Below, in pieces: positions 1 to 9,766 of a stretch of 64,000 bases of DNA. The number at the start of each line of letters is the position of its first letter. Position 1 is the stretch's first letter. The translations under genes and the position numbers were made by a program. Under the pieces are notes generated by a model. That model searched no databases. It had not been told where the DNA came from and saw only the letters and a list, made by a program, of their open reading frames with translations. The stretch is from an uncultured Commensalibacter sp. (GTDB lineage: Bacteria > Pseudomonadota > Alphaproteobacteria > Acetobacterales > Acetobacteraceae), in contig CAMPDW010000006.1 of NCBI GenBank assembly GCA_946699565.1, positions 62,001 to 126,000 of the forward strand, given 5' to 3'.

Positions 1-664
1 ATCTAAATATATTGAGGAATTAAAGGCTTATCCTTATGGATGTGCTGAACAAACAACAAGAATAATTTATCCATCTCTTTTTGCTATTAAGGATTTATTA
101 GTAAAATTTCATATTATTAATAATTATACCGATCAACAGCGTCATGTCGCGATTAATGAAGGCATTTCTCATTTATTAACGATGCAGCGTTCAAATGGAA
201 GTTTCGGTTTATGGACTAGTGATAGCTCAGAAGAATATTGGCTGACCGTTTATGTTACGGATTTTTTCGTTCAGGCACGGGATCGAGGATATATGATTCC
301 TGAATATGCAATGCAAAATGCTTTGGTGGTTGATTTCCTGCCTGCTGGATTGGAGTTGGAAAATCAGGATCTTTTGAATACTTCTGTTAATTTAGAAAAC
401 GTAGGAAAGACGGTAAAAAAAATTGCTTGAAAATATGCAGGAGGCATCTATTTAACATCAAGAATATCGAGATGATCGTTACGTAGCCCAATTGGATCTT
501 CGTAGTGCTACTGAACTAGTTTATTCGGCCAGCGTGGTGACGCCTAGAAGCTATCGTGTTCCAGCGGCTCTACATTACAGTCAATGTATAGACCTAATCA
601 TTTTGCAAGAGCCGGTGATCACTTAACATTAAAGGTTAAATTACACATTAAATTGAATAAGTAG
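1..664 (+). pseudogene. Alpha-2-macroglobulin family protein, decayed C-terminal part
   Basis: The first 430 bases translate in one frame into the thioester region of a bacterial alpha-2-macroglobulin (YfhM/MagD type): the thioester motif YGCAEQ is at about bases 38-55, followed by the helical thioester domain. That frame stops at 428-430. The usual C-terminal sequence then resumes in another frame from about 462 (EYRDDRYVAQLDL) and switches back from 584 (MYRPNHFARAGDH), ending with TAG at 662-664. At least two frameshifts therefore break the gene; its 5' part lies outside the window. In intact form these lipoproteins trap proteases in the periplasm and are commonly encoded beside the penicillin-binding protein PbpC, as here. 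Family assignment is firm; whether the upstream part is intact cannot be seen. Confidence 0.85.
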
Positions 665-716
665 GTTAACAAGGCGTACATCAATATATTTATGTACGTT
701 TTTTCGGGAATAAACT

Positions 717-3059
717 GTGTCTGTTAAAAGGATTATGCATAAGATTTGTCGAAAGGGAATATTATCCTGTTTTTGTATCTGTGTTGGATTATTTATTGCG
801 GATAAAATTTATCCTCTTCCTTTACCAAATGACAGTTCTGCTCGCATTGTTCTGGCTGAAGATGGAACGCTTTTATGTCATTTTATCAATCAAAAAAGGG
901 TTTGGTGTTACCCTGTTATCATCCAACAGGTTTCACCTTATTATATCCAAGCCTTATTAGCTTATGAAGATCGATGGTTTTATCATCATCCTAGGATTAA
1001 TTTTTTTGCTTTGGTTAGAGCTCTGGGACAAGATATATATAATCGTCAGATTGTCTCAGGGGGTAGTACGCTTTCAATGCAGGTTGCCTGTATTGTCGAT
1101 CCCTGTTCTCATACTTATTTTGGAAAAATTAGACAGATTTTTCGAGCAATGCAGCTTGAGTGGTATCTAAATAAAGATCAGATTTTGACCATTTATTTAA
1201 ATCATGTTTCTTACGGCGGGATAAAAGAAGGTATCGCAGCAGCAAGTTGGACATATCTTGGCAAATCACTAGATCAGCTTACCAAAGGAGAAGCAGCTCT
1301 ATTAGCTGTTCTTCCACAAGCACCTAGTCGTTTAAGACCAGACCGTTATCCAGAGCGCGCTAAGGAGGCTCGTGATAAAGTTCTGGATCGATTAACTGAA
1401 TTTAAGGTTTGGTCCACTAAAGATATTCAGGATATCAAAGAAGAAAATGTTTTATTAAGCAAACATTAGATTCCACAATTAGCACCTTTGTTAGCAAGAC
1501 GGTTATCGATTCAAAGCACAAATGCAGTCATTCATAGCACTCTTAATATCGATATGCAGCGTCATTTAGAAGAGCTTCTCGAAAACTGGAAAAATCGTTT
1601 ATCTACTCATAATTCTGTCGCTATTTTAGTCGTGGATTCAATGACAATGCAAGTTAAGGCTTATCTTGGTTCTATAAGTTTACAAGATAAGCAACGATTC
1701 GGTTATGTAGATATGGTGACGGCCATTCGTTCTCCAGGTTTGACTTTAAAACCTTTTCTTTATGGATTGGCTCTTGATGATGGGCTTATTCACTCTGAAT
1801 CACTATTGTAGGATGTACCAAGACAGTCCAGTCATTATAGACCAGAAGATTTTTCTTCTTCATTTACAGGTCCTGTGCCGGTAAGTCAGACTTTGCAAAT
1901 GTCGTTTAATCTTCCAGCCGTAAAGGTGCTTGAAGCCTATGGGCTGAAGAAATTTTATGGAAAATTAATGGGTGCTGGTATAAAATTAAAATTGCCATCA
2001 ATGGCTGATATAAATCTGGCAATTATTTTAGGTGGGGTTGGTACTTCACTAGAAAATATTGTGACAGGCTATAGTGCTTTTGCTAGAAAAGGGAAGGTTG
2101 CTCAGTTATGTTTTCAAAAATATTCGCCAATAATTGAGCAGCCATTATTGTCAGAAGGTTCAGCTTGGATCATTTGGCAAATTTTGTCTGGGGAAAGTCC
2201 TACAGATGAAAATTTGAATCAGCAGGTCGTTCAGCAGGATCATCTAGCATGGAAAACGGGTACGAGTTATGGTTTAGAGATGTCTCTGGGCCATTGGGGT
2301 TGGTAAGCATTATTTAATAGGCGTATGGATTGGAAGATCCGATGTTACTCCTGTTGCTGGTCAATATGGGGTGGTTTTAGTAATACCTTTATTGTTTCAA
2401 ACTTATGATATGGTTAGGAATCAAGCCCATCAAATGCTTTCATATAATGTAAATAATTCTAAGCCGGAAACAGTAAGTGTTGCACAGATATGCTGGCCAT
2501 TAGGACAGAGATTGTCTGATAAAGATCTAAATTGTCGACAAAAGCGATTAGCATGGATTTTAAATACTATCGTTCCACCTACTTTGGAAACATCTGACCA
2601 ACCCTTGGGTGAAAGAATAAGTCAAACAATATGGATAAAATAAGCAAGGACTTCAAGTGGCTTCAGATTGTCCAGATTCAATTAAAAAGCAGGTTGATTT
2701 TTGGCCTATAGCTTTGGAATTTTGGTTGCCCGTTACAGAACATCGTCATAATCGATTCCCTAAAAAGGATTTATCCTGCCCCCCTTTGTTATTGATGGAA
2801 CCTTCTTTTTTTATTTGTTATGGGTGTTAAAAATGGAGATCATCTAAAATTACCAGTCAGTAATGTGCAACTTTTAACCCTAAAATTATCAGCTATTGGT
2901 GGGGCAAGAAAAAAATGGTGGTTTTTAAATGGTAACCTTATTCAGGAAACTGTTGATGATCATAGCTTTAATTATGTTTTTAATTATCATGGAAAACAAC
3001 AACTGGCTATAATGGATGAAGCAGGAAAAACGGCTTTTGTTGAATTTTCGTTGGATTAG
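717..3059 (+). pseudogene. pbpC: Penicillin-binding protein 1C, multiply disrupted
   Basis: Concatenated frames give a full-length PbpC: an N-terminal membrane anchor, a transglycosylase domain with the EDRWFYHHP and GGSTLSMQ motifs (bases about 966-1086), a transpeptidase domain ending in the KTGTSYG box (about 2254-2274), and a C-terminal PBP1C domain (2820-3059). The frame is broken by in-frame TAG codons at 1467-1469 and 1809-1811, where similarity runs straight through (the second sits where relatives have Gln in LLQDVP), by a shift near 2275-2290, a TAA at 2641-2643 followed by a shift, and another shift near 2815. The protein would be a bifunctional peptidoglycan synthase working with alpha-2-macroglobulin, whose remnant lies directly upstream. 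Five or more lesions make this a true pseudogene. The GTG at 717 is the probable former start. Confidence 0.9.
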
Positions 3060-3224
3060 ATCGAATGGATATTAAACTATTTTAACTTTTTGATGACATA
3101 AGCTCTTAATTTAAATGATATTTATTGCCATAATTAAAAATCATGGGGATAAGATTTTATTTAAATACAATTTTCTTTTATATAAAATTTAAAAAGAATA
3201 AATAATTTTAAGGTGTGGATAGAG

Positions 3225-4772
3225 ATGGAATTCAATCAATTAAGGAAAATTAAAGTAATATTTCTTTCTTTCATACTCTTTATCTTATGCAGTTTATTTT
3301 TTTTATATCAAACAATAGAAGGTTTGGGTTTTTTAAGATTTACAGATGAATCAGGACATTTTTTAGCAGCGCAAGCCATTCATCAAGGTGATATAATATA
3401 TCGTGATTATGTAGATTGTCATGGCCCAGTAATCTATATGCTGACATGGTTGATAGGGCTTGTTGTTGGTTTTTCAGAAGTATGGTTATTTAGACTAGTT
3501 TCAACCTTTTGTGCTCTTGCCGCAGCCTTATCCATATTCTTTTCCCCTCTTTTTAGTCATCTGTGGCAACGTAATTTAGCAACAGCTTTATGGTTTGGTA
3601 TTCTTTCTAGCATATGGCTTATACAAGGTCTTTATCTTGACAGTTATTGGACAATTGGTGGTTGCTTTGTAACAATTGGTATGGCAACGCTGATAATTCC
3701 ATTGCTTTACAATATACAGATTTCCAAATTTCAAGCTTTTATAGGCAGTTTTTTTACTGCCTTGTTACCTTTTGTTGCTTATCCATTTGCTTTATTTCTC
3801 CTTGCTTTACTTCTTATTGTCGTAGGTCGAGCATGTATGGAATTTTCGAAATATAAATCTACTTTAATTATAATTGTGTTGGGATGTTGTATATCAACAG
3901 GTTTAATGGTGTTATGGTTATGGGTATATGGTGATATTGGTGGAATGATTGCTTTTCATTTTATTGGTAATCAGGTTAATTATGCACATTATCTTCCTTT
4001 TAATTTTATGAATTTTTTATGTAGTTTAGCTCCATCATTTGCATCTGATCGTATTGTTGAAACCTTTGCTGTATGTGCATTTTTTATAGGCAGTATTATT
4101 TTACTTATAAAAGGAAAATATAAAATAAGTGTTGGCTTATTGCTGATAGCCATTTTAAGTTTTCAGGCGCGGGGTAGTGTTTTATTTCAAAATGGAACGT
4201 TTTTGCTCGCATCAATAGCAATTATGATTATTTCATTTATTAAATTAATGGAATATAAACCTAAAATAGCGATTATTCTTTCTTGTTTATCGATGGTTGT
4301 AATTTTTACGATTATTGATTTTTATGCTTTGACCTCGCCAGGTGTATTTAATAGAGAACAGCGACATATGTATCAATGGCGTGCTTTTCGTGAGGATAAT
4401 AGTGAAGAAGCACGTATTATTCGTTTTTATGTAAGGCAAGATGAGCGAATGTTGTCTATACCTTATAATCCTGATATTTATATTTTAGCTCATCGTTTAC
4501 CAATAAAAAAATACCACGCTTATTTACCTTGGGAGGCAGATTATGCCTTACATCCTTGGCAACATTATGATCGTGATATTTGTGTGGATTTACCTAAAAA
4601 TAAACCGCCAGTTATCTATTATGATCCTGCAAAAATATGGAATATGTATTCTCCAGAACAATTTTTAGGTTGTGTTATAACAATTTTAAAAAATGAGTAT
4701 ACTCAAATTGCCCCGAACTCGTTTATTTTTATTCGAAATGATCGATTTAAGGATAAAGGACAGGCAAAATAA
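3225..4772 (+). CDS. GT-C family membrane glycosyltransferase (ArnT/PMT-like)
   Basis: This 515-residue protein has about ten hydrophobic segments, one N-terminal helix, then a loop with the acidic pair in TDESGHF and a conserved YRDYVDCHGPV segment. That arrangement is the hallmark of GT-C enzymes of the ArnT/dolichyl-phosphate-mannose mannosyltransferase superfamily, which move a sugar from a polyprenyl phosphate carrier to lipid, glycan or protein on the outer face of the inner membrane. The C-terminal 130 residues are soluble and presumably periplasmic. I chose the ATG at 3225 because AAGG sits about 11 bases upstream; an in-frame GTG at 3213 would add four residues but lacks a good ribosome site. 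It stands alone between two pseudogenes. Substrate unknown; the family call is by topology and the acidic loop. Confidence 0.65.
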   Translation: MEFNQLRKIKVIFLSFILFILCSLFFLYQTIEGLGFLRFTDESGHFLAAQAIHQGDIIYRDYVDCHGPVIYMLTWLIGLVVGFSEVWLFRLVSTFCALAAALSIFFSPLFSHLWQRNLATALWFGILSSIWLIQGLYLDSYWTIGGCFVTIGMATLIIPLLYNIQISKFQAFIGSFFTALLPFVAYPFALFLLALLLIVVGRACMEFSKYKSTLIIIVLGCCISTGLMVLWLWVYGDIGGMIAFHFIGNQVNYAHYLPFNFMNFLCSLAPSFASDRIVETFAVCAFFIGSIILLIKGKYKISVGLLLIAILSFQARGSVLFQNGTFLLASIAIMIISFIKLMEYKPKIAIILSCLSMVVIFTIIDFYALTSPGVFNREQRHMYQWRAFREDNSEEARIIRFYVRQDERMLSIPYNPDIYILAHRLPIKKYHAYLPWEADYALHPWQHYDRDICVDLPKNKPPVIYYDPAKIWNMYSPEQFLGCVITILKNEYTQIAPNSFIFIRNDRFKDKGQAK

Positions 4773-4875
4773 TTTTATTTCAAAAATAAAATTCTATTTG
4801 CTGGATTGGTTGAATAGGGTTATTTCATGAAATTAAGGTTTTAAAATTTTTTACCGTTATTGGATGGAAAAATAA

Positions 4876-6088
4876 TCAATTAATACTTGGTTGTTTAAGG
4901 CGAATAAAATAAGTCATGATTGCAGCAAAATAATATATGATGAAGACGCTAAAATGTCCAAATCTCATGAAAAGAATGAGAGAAACTAAAGCGAGGCCAC
5001 CAAAATTGCTTAGACCTCTACTAAGATTTTGAATGGATAAGGAGGCTCCTTCCTGTTCTGGTGTTAACATTGTGAATATAGCTCTCATTGGAACAAAGGC
5101 TGTGATAGTCAAGGTAAAGAACAGAATACTACATATGCTTGCTAACATATTTCCAAGAAACCACATTGGAATAAAATAAAGCAGGATAGTTGCTGTTCCA
5201 CATCCTACAAATCCAATCCATCGCATTTGTTTTAACCAATTGATGCAATTACCGATAATACCCCATAGAACATTGGTAAAAGGTTGGATTGGACAAATGC
5301 TGAGGTTGATAATTTTTCATTGTTTATCTATGAAATGACCATTATGTTCAGAGGTATAAAAAATAGGGATTACAAATGCAAGAATGTCAAAAAGGAAAAA
5401 ATTACAGATTACATGAATTGTGAGTGCGATCGCTAGGTCATGATTATAAAAGACGAGAGAAAAATCCTGAATAATACCTTTAATTTTTTTTCGAAAGAAT
5501 GAATTTAATGATTTTTCTTTTCAAGAATAGTTGCTTTAAGAAGGAAAAAAAGTTATTGCTCCACCTGTAGCTACTCAGCTTATGGATTGCCATAAAGTAT
5601 TGACTTTACCAAAATAATGAACAGAATAAATCAGCAATAAATTTCTAAGGATACCAAACTTTAAGGTAAACATGAACCATATTCACATCTTACTGCCGAA
5701 GCGAGTTAGTTATCAGGGGTTTCTTTTACAACTCAATAGAAAAATACATAAAAAATAAGGGATAAGCAAAGTTGTGTAGACCGTAGAAAAGCAACATCAT
5801 ATAATAATTATGAGGAATGACTCCGAAAAGCATAGAAGCAGCGTGGAAGATGATCCATGTAATGGCACTAATTATCATGATTTTTTTTGGTATCAAATGT
5901 TTTAGCAAGAACGTCAGAGAGTCAGCTTGAAATTGCAGCGGTTAATTCTTAAACAGTAAAATAAGGCTGACTTTTAGGAGCTCCAGAGTAAAAATATATT
6001 TTGAAAGGAAATTTAATTCTAGACCATTATCAATCATGAAAAGAGCAATTGCATTATATCTTCAAAATAGAGAGACTGGCATTTCCAT
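4876..6088 (-). pseudogene. Decayed polyol MFS transporter
   Basis: Read on the minus strand, fragments of an RbtT/DalT-like major facilitator run from about 6088 down to 4876. A degraded N-terminal piece resembles the start of the intact transporter at 10945-12222 (FMIDNGLELNFLS against FMAGEGLEQNWLS), followed by ELTAAISS, a stop replacing the Trp of the homologous SSWLS, and LSDVLAK. Then come the open pieces 5908-5726 (with HNFAYPLFF) and 5226-4876 (with MLTPEQEGASLSIQNLSRGLSNF). Stops and shifts separate the pieces, so no functional permease can be made. It lies downstream of the minus-strand polyol dehydrogenase at 6226-7269 and was probably once its partner uptake gene. Confidence 0.75.
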
Positions 6089-6225
6089 TATTATACTTAA
6101 TTTTATTTGAATAGTATTCATAAATAATCTTTGAGCATGATAAATGTATAAACATGATAAGTATATAAAAAATTAGAATAGGATTAATATTCGGGCTTTG
6201 TATGAAAATAGAATTCAGAAGAATT

Positions 6226-7269
6226 TTATTTGGTCATTTCTATTTGTAATTTTACATCAGTTGGTTTTGCTGATGCTGCCCGTTCAAAGGCTTCGATGCT
6301 TTTTGAAAAAGGATAAACCCCTGAAATTAATGGTTTAATATTAATCTTTCCAGAAGCGATCAAATTAATCGTTCGGTCATAGACATGGGCATAGCGAAAG
6401 ATTGTTTCCATATGAATTTCTTTTGTTTGTGCAGTAACAAGATCAAAAGGAACTTTATTAATAGGCATTCCTACAAAGACAATGGTTCCGCCTGGACGGA
6501 CACAAGCTAATACAGTATCATAAGCGGAAGGATGGCCAGAGGCTTCAAAAACAACATCTGCCCCCCAATCTTTACCGCATTTCGCTTTGACTTTTTCCTC
6601 TACGGATTCATTTTTTAAATTGATTGGGATTATACCCTGATATTGTTTAGCAATATCAAGTTTAGGTTGAGCAAGATCAGAAATAAAAACCTTGCTTGCT
6701 CCAGAAGCAAGGGCAGCAAGTGCGGTTAGAATACCAATTGGACCACAACCTGTTACCAAACAGATATCGCCAGGTTTTAATTTGGCTTTTACAGCGGCTT
6801 GAACGCCAATTGCGAGGGGTTCTATAAAGGCACCTTCTGCAAAAGATACATTGTCAGGCAATTTAAAGGTAAAGGCAGCAGGGTGGACAACTGTTTCCGT
6901 CAAGCAGCCATGAACAGGTGGAGTTGCCCAAAATACGATATTAGGATCAACATTATAGATACCAAGTTTAGTTGCGCGTGAGTTTGGATTAGGAATACCA
7001 GGTTCCATACATACACGATCTCCAACCTTTAAATTTTTAACATTTTTTCCTGTCTCTATCACAATACCAGAAGCTTCATGCCCAAGTACCATTGGTTGGT
7101 TAATGACAAAAGGACCAATTTTTCCATGTGTATAGTAATGTACATCACTGCCACAAATACCAACATTACGAATTTTTATTTTAACATCGTTATCTCCTAC
7201 TGTGGAAGATAAATCGATATCACGAATGTTTAATTTACCTTTTTCTTCAAGTACAAGAGCTTGAGCCAT
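6226..7269 (-). CDS. Zinc-dependent polyol dehydrogenase (xylitol/sorbitol dehydrogenase type)
   Basis: A 347-residue medium-chain dehydrogenase that should oxidise a polyol to a ketose with NAD+. Catalytic zinc ligands are visible as Cys39 ([10 protein letters not shown]), His64-Glu65 (LGHEASG) and Glu150 (FIEPLAIG). The Rossmann motif GCGPIG is at 174-179, and Asp at the end of the next strand (FISDLAQ) favours NAD+. The four-cysteine structural zinc site is absent, replaced by a [14 protein letters not shown] stretch, as in the xylitol/D-xylulose reductase branch of sorbitol dehydrogenases. It is divergent from the Gfo/Idh/MocA gene at 7556, and the 286-base spacer contains palindromes that could be operators. 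The decayed MFS transporter lies downstream on the same strand. Family certain; exact polyol unknown. Confidence 0.8.
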   Translation of the reverse strand: MAQALVLEEKGKLNIRDIDLSSTVGDNDVKIKIRNVGICGSDVHYYTHGKIGPFVINQPMVLGHEASGIVIETGKNVKNLKVGDRVCMEPGIPNPNSRATKLGIYNVDPNIVFWATPPVHGCLTETVVHPAAFTFKLPDNVSFAEGAFIEPLAIGVQAAVKAKLKPGDICLVTGCGPIGILTALAALASGASKVFISDLAQPKLDIAKQYQGIIPINLKNESVEEKVKAKCGKDWGADVVFEASGHPSAYDTVLACVRPGGTIVFVGMPINKVPFDLVTAQTKEIHMETIFRYAHVYDRTINLIASGKINIKPLISGVYPFSKSIEAFERAASAKPTDVKLQIEMTK

Positions 7270-7307
7270 AAAATGTTCCTTATTGGAAATAAATACATAT
7301 AATACAC

Positions 7308-7358
7308 GAATATGTTACCAATATTCCATAAGTATGAAAAATAACAAATATGTTATTT
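7308..7358. promoter_or_regulatory. Two inverted repeats upstream of the polyol dehydrogenase
   Basis: Two dyads lie 40-90 bases upstream of the minus-strand dehydrogenase start. The first has arms GAATAT/ATATTC (7308-7313 and 7321-7326) with a 7-base spacer. The second has arms AAATAACA/TGTTATTT (7339-7346 and 7351-7358) with a 4-base spacer. Their position fits repressor or activator binding in the divergent promoter region, but no regulator gene is nearby and A+T richness makes chance dyads likely. Confidence 0.3.
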
Positions 7359-7419
7359 CAAAGTAATTTCATTTTTTTAAAACAAGAATAAAATAAGTTT
7401 ATTTTAATAAAAAAATATT

Positions 7420-7428
7420 TGTTCGTAA
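7420..7428 (+). promoter_or_regulatory. Shared 9-mer TGTTCGTAA, copy 1
   Basis: TGTTCGTAA occurs here, between the divergent genes at 7269 and 7556, and again at 9597-9605 between the divergent rpiB-like and eltD-like genes. Both copies are on the plus strand and flanked by AT-rich sequence. This could be a common operator half-site for the polyol region. It is a weak call from two occurrences. Confidence 0.25.
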
Positions 7429-7555
7429 TTATAAATAGTTTTATTGTTAATTATAGTTTATATATTTATATAATTATTATGTTTAATTGAAAAATAACGG
7501 AATAATTTATTTTTTGTATCTTTAATTAAATTAGGGATTCTAAGAAAAGAGTTTG

Positions 7556-8599
7556 ATGATGATTCAACAAATATCTATTAATAAAACATTAGGAATTGGA
7601 ATTATTGGTACTGGTACCATTGGTCAGGATCATATTAAGCGGTGCACCAATTTTCTTTCAGGTGTTAAAGTTGTAGCCGTTAGCGATATTGATAAAAAAT
7701 CCGCCCAGAATGCTATTTCAACTTATGGTCTTAATGCTAAAGCTTATGAATCGGGTGATGATTTAATTCATGCAAAAGATGTAGATGCCGTTATTATTGC
7801 TTCATCGGGTAAAACGCATGCTAAATATATTTTATCTAGCATTAAAGCTGGCAAATTTATTTTTTGTGAAAAACCTTTGGCAACAACCATTGAAGATTGC
7901 CAAGCAATTCTTGATGCAGAGCAAAAATATGGTCAAAGATTAGTTCAAGTTGGTTTCATGCGGTCATATGATCGCCGTTATCAAGAGCTCAAGCAAATTG
8001 TTCAAAGTGAAAAATTAGGACCTATTTTAATGGTTCATGCTGCTCATAGGAATCGGCAATCCTCGGAAAATTTTATGTCAGAGATGGTGATTACAGATAC
8101 ACTTATCCATGAAATTGATATTTTTCGTTGGATATTAAAAGATGAATTTGTTTCCGTGGAAATGATTTTTCCGCGAAAGACATCAAAAGCTAAAGATATT
8201 TTACAAGATCCACAAGTTGCAATTTTAAAAACACGTTCTGGAATAATGGTTAACGTGGAGCTATTTGTAAATTGTCAATATGGGTATGATATTCATTGTG
8301 AAATTGTAGGAGAGTTAGGAATTGCTAATTTGCCCCCTCCTGCAGCAGTTTCAGTTTCACAAAATGGAAAACGGTATGATCAACTTTTTGCAAATTGGAA
8401 AGATTGGTTTTTAGAAGCCTATAATATTGAAATACAAGAATTTATTAATGAATGTCTTGCTGGTAAATTAAAAGGGCCAGATGCATGGCGTGGTTATATG
8501 GCGACCTTTGTTGCGAATTTTTGTATTCAATCCCAGAAAACACATTCAAAAATTGCTATTCCTATTGTAAAATGTCCAGTATTTTATTCACAACAATAA
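7556..8599 (+). CDS. Gfo/Idh/MocA family oxidoreductase, inositol 2-dehydrogenase-like
   Basis: A 347-residue protein with an N-terminal Rossmann fold (GIIGTGTIG near residue 16), the family EKPLATTIEDC motif with its catalytic Lys near residue 104, and a C-terminal domain containing DTLIHEIDIFRW, which carries the Asp/His pair used in hydride transfer. These features match myo-inositol 2-dehydrogenase (IolG)-like enzymes, which oxidise a ring or chain hydroxyl with NAD+. The rest of an inositol catabolic operon (iolB, C, D, E) is absent, so a different polyol or sugar is plausible given the C4/C5 polyol neighbours. I chose ATG 7556 over the overlapping TTG 7553. It is followed after 91 bases by the DUF1971 gene on the same strand. 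Confidence 0.7.
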   Translation: MMIQQISINKTLGIGIIGTGTIGQDHIKRCTNFLSGVKVVAVSDIDKKSAQNAISTYGLNAKAYESGDDLIHAKDVDAVIIASSGKTHAKYILSSIKAGKFIFCEKPLATTIEDCQAILDAEQKYGQRLVQVGFMRSYDRRYQELKQIVQSEKLGPILMVHAAHRNRQSSENFMSEMVITDTLIHEIDIFRWILKDEFVSVEMIFPRKTSKAKDILQDPQVAILKTRSGIMVNVELFVNCQYGYDIHCEIVGELGIANLPPPAAVSVSQNGKRYDQLFANWKDWFLEAYNIEIQEFINECLAGKLKGPDAWRGYMATFVANFCIQSQKTHSKIAIPIVKCPVFYSQQ

Positions 8600-8690
8600 G
8601 TTGATTATTTGATGATGGGATTTAATAAAATCGTCTAAATTTAACAAAAGATAAAACTAGGAAATTTAAAAAAATTTAAGAAATAGAAAT

Positions 8691-9014
8691 ATGGTTTTAG
8701 AGAATAAGAACATAAATCAACTCAGTAAAAATAGGACTTTAAAATGTTATAAGATACTGCCTGAATGGGATGCTGAAAAGTTACCTCGACCCTTTAGGGA
8801 GTGTCATAATACCAAAGAGGGCGTATGGGCAAAATTGAAAATATTATCAGGATCTTTGGTTATGGAATTTTTGAATGATCATAAAAAGGTGATTCAAATA
8901 TGCAGTTATTCTGTAACGAAACAACCTAATTTTATTAAACCATGCCAATATCATAGAATTGTTTCAACAAGTTCTGATATGCGTTGTCAGCTTTCTTTTT
9001 ATACATTTTCTTAA
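8691..9014 (+). CDS. DUF1971 (TehB N-terminal-like cupin) protein
   Basis: This 107-residue protein follows the DUF1971 pattern: LPEWDAEKLPRPF near residue 23, HNTKEGVWAKLKILSGSL in the middle, and a C-terminal stretch with WH replaced by YHRIV followed by RCQLSFYTF. It is a small cupin-like beta fold found alone or fused to the TehB methyltransferase and linked by name to tellurite resistance. Its biochemical role is not established. Here it is a stand-alone gene between the Gfo/Idh/MocA oxidoreductase and the convergent RpiB-like gene. It may be co-transcribed with the oxidoreductase (91-base gap). Family call confident; function unknown. Confidence 0.7.
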   Translation: MVLENKNINQLSKNRTLKCYKILPEWDAEKLPRPFRECHNTKEGVWAKLKILSGSLVMEFLNDHKKVIQICSYSVTKQPNFIKPCQYHRIVSTSSDMRCQLSFYTFS

Positions 9015-9043
9015 ATGGAAAAATGTGTTTTTATATTATTTTT

Positions 9044-9072
9044 GTAAACTATTTTATTATAAAATAGTTTAC
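9044..9072. terminator. Bidirectional hairpin between convergent genes
   Basis: A perfect 29-base palindrome with 14-base arms (starting GTAAACTATTTTA) and a single central base lies between the end of the DUF1971 gene (9014) and the end of the minus-strand RpiB-like gene (9086). Its T-rich and A-rich halves could serve as a terminator in both directions, though the stem is AT-rich. Confidence 0.55.
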
Positions 9073-9085
9073 ATAATCATGGGTG

Positions 9086-9547
9086 TTATTTAGATAAAGT
9101 TTTTTCTTCATAGAAAGAAATTCTTTTTATTTTGGGTTCTGATCTTCCTCCTTCTTCATATTCGGAATTAAGCCAAGTTTGAAGAATTGTTTTTGCTAAT
9201 TCTTCACCAATAACACGGGCGCCTAATGTGATAATTTGGGCATTATTGCTTTTTCTAGCTCGTTCAGCAGAATAGGTGTCATGACATTGTGCTGCACGAA
9301 TACCAGGAATTTTATTTGCTACAATGGCCATTCCTATACCAGTTCCACAAATTAAAATTCCGCGTTTATGTTTACCAGTTTTTATTGCTTGTCCTACAGA
9401 CCATGCAATATCGGGATAAAGGTTAGATTCTCGATTTGTATCAGTACTGTAATCAACAAATTTAACATTATTTGATTCAAGCCATTTAACAATTTTATTT
9501 TTTAAATCAATAGCGGCATCATCACAGCCAATTGCAATTGGAAGCAT
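9086..9547 (-). CDS. RpiB/LacAB-family sugar-phosphate isomerase, probable erythrulose 4-phosphate isomerase
   Basis: A 153-residue RpiB/LacA/LacB fold protein with the phosphate and catalytic motif CGTGIGM (Cys near residue 68) and the RAAQCHD segment. RpiB enzymes interconvert aldose and ketose phosphates. The canonical N-terminal SDHAG is changed to CDDAA, so the usual active-site His is missing, which argues against an ordinary ribose 5-phosphate isomerase. A separate RpiA gene at 32444 already covers that reaction. Context beside an EltD-like dehydrogenase and DhaKL subunits suggests the DerI role (D-erythrulose 4-phosphate to D-erythrose 4-phosphate). It is divergent from the eltD-like gene with a 219-base spacer. 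Family certain, substrate inferred. Confidence 0.7.
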   Translation of the reverse strand: MLPIAIGCDDAAIDLKNKIVKWLESNNVKFVDYSTDTNRESNLYPDIAWSVGQAIKTGKHKRGILICGTGIGMAIVANKIPGIRAAQCHDTYSAERARKSNNAQIITLGARVIGEELAKTILQTWLNSEYEEGGRSEPKIKRISFYEEKTLSK

Positions 9548-9596
9548 TTTATTTTCCTTAATATTTTAATAAATTAATTGTTAAAATATTTTCATC

Positions 9597-9605
9597 TGTT
9601 CGTAA
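9597..9605 (+). promoter_or_regulatory. Shared 9-mer TGTTCGTAA, copy 2
   Basis: Second copy of the TGTTCGTAA element (other copy 7420-7428), located in the divergent spacer between the RpiB-like gene and the eltD-like gene. A short partially dyadic stretch, GTTAACATTAAC, follows near 9634. Possible operator; low certainty. Confidence 0.25.
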
Positions 9606-9766
9606 ATTAAAACAAATGTTTAATATTTAGTAATGTTAACATTAACACTTTTTTGATTAATAAAAATCAAGCATTATTGATTAAATTATCACAAGAAGTT
9701 TATTTGTTTTTGGCTATGTTCTGTTTGATCATCAATAATAATAATAATATTTTTTAGAGAAAAACG

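Noticed and set aside
717..3059. PbpC expressed through amber readthrough or programmed frameshifting
   Set aside because: At least three separate frame changes plus two amber codons would have to be bypassed, and the upstream partner gene is also broken; decay is far simpler.
9086..9547. Ordinary ribose 5-phosphate isomerase B
   Set aside because: RpiA is present at 32444, the canonical DH pair is changed, and the neighbours point to erythrulose phosphate.
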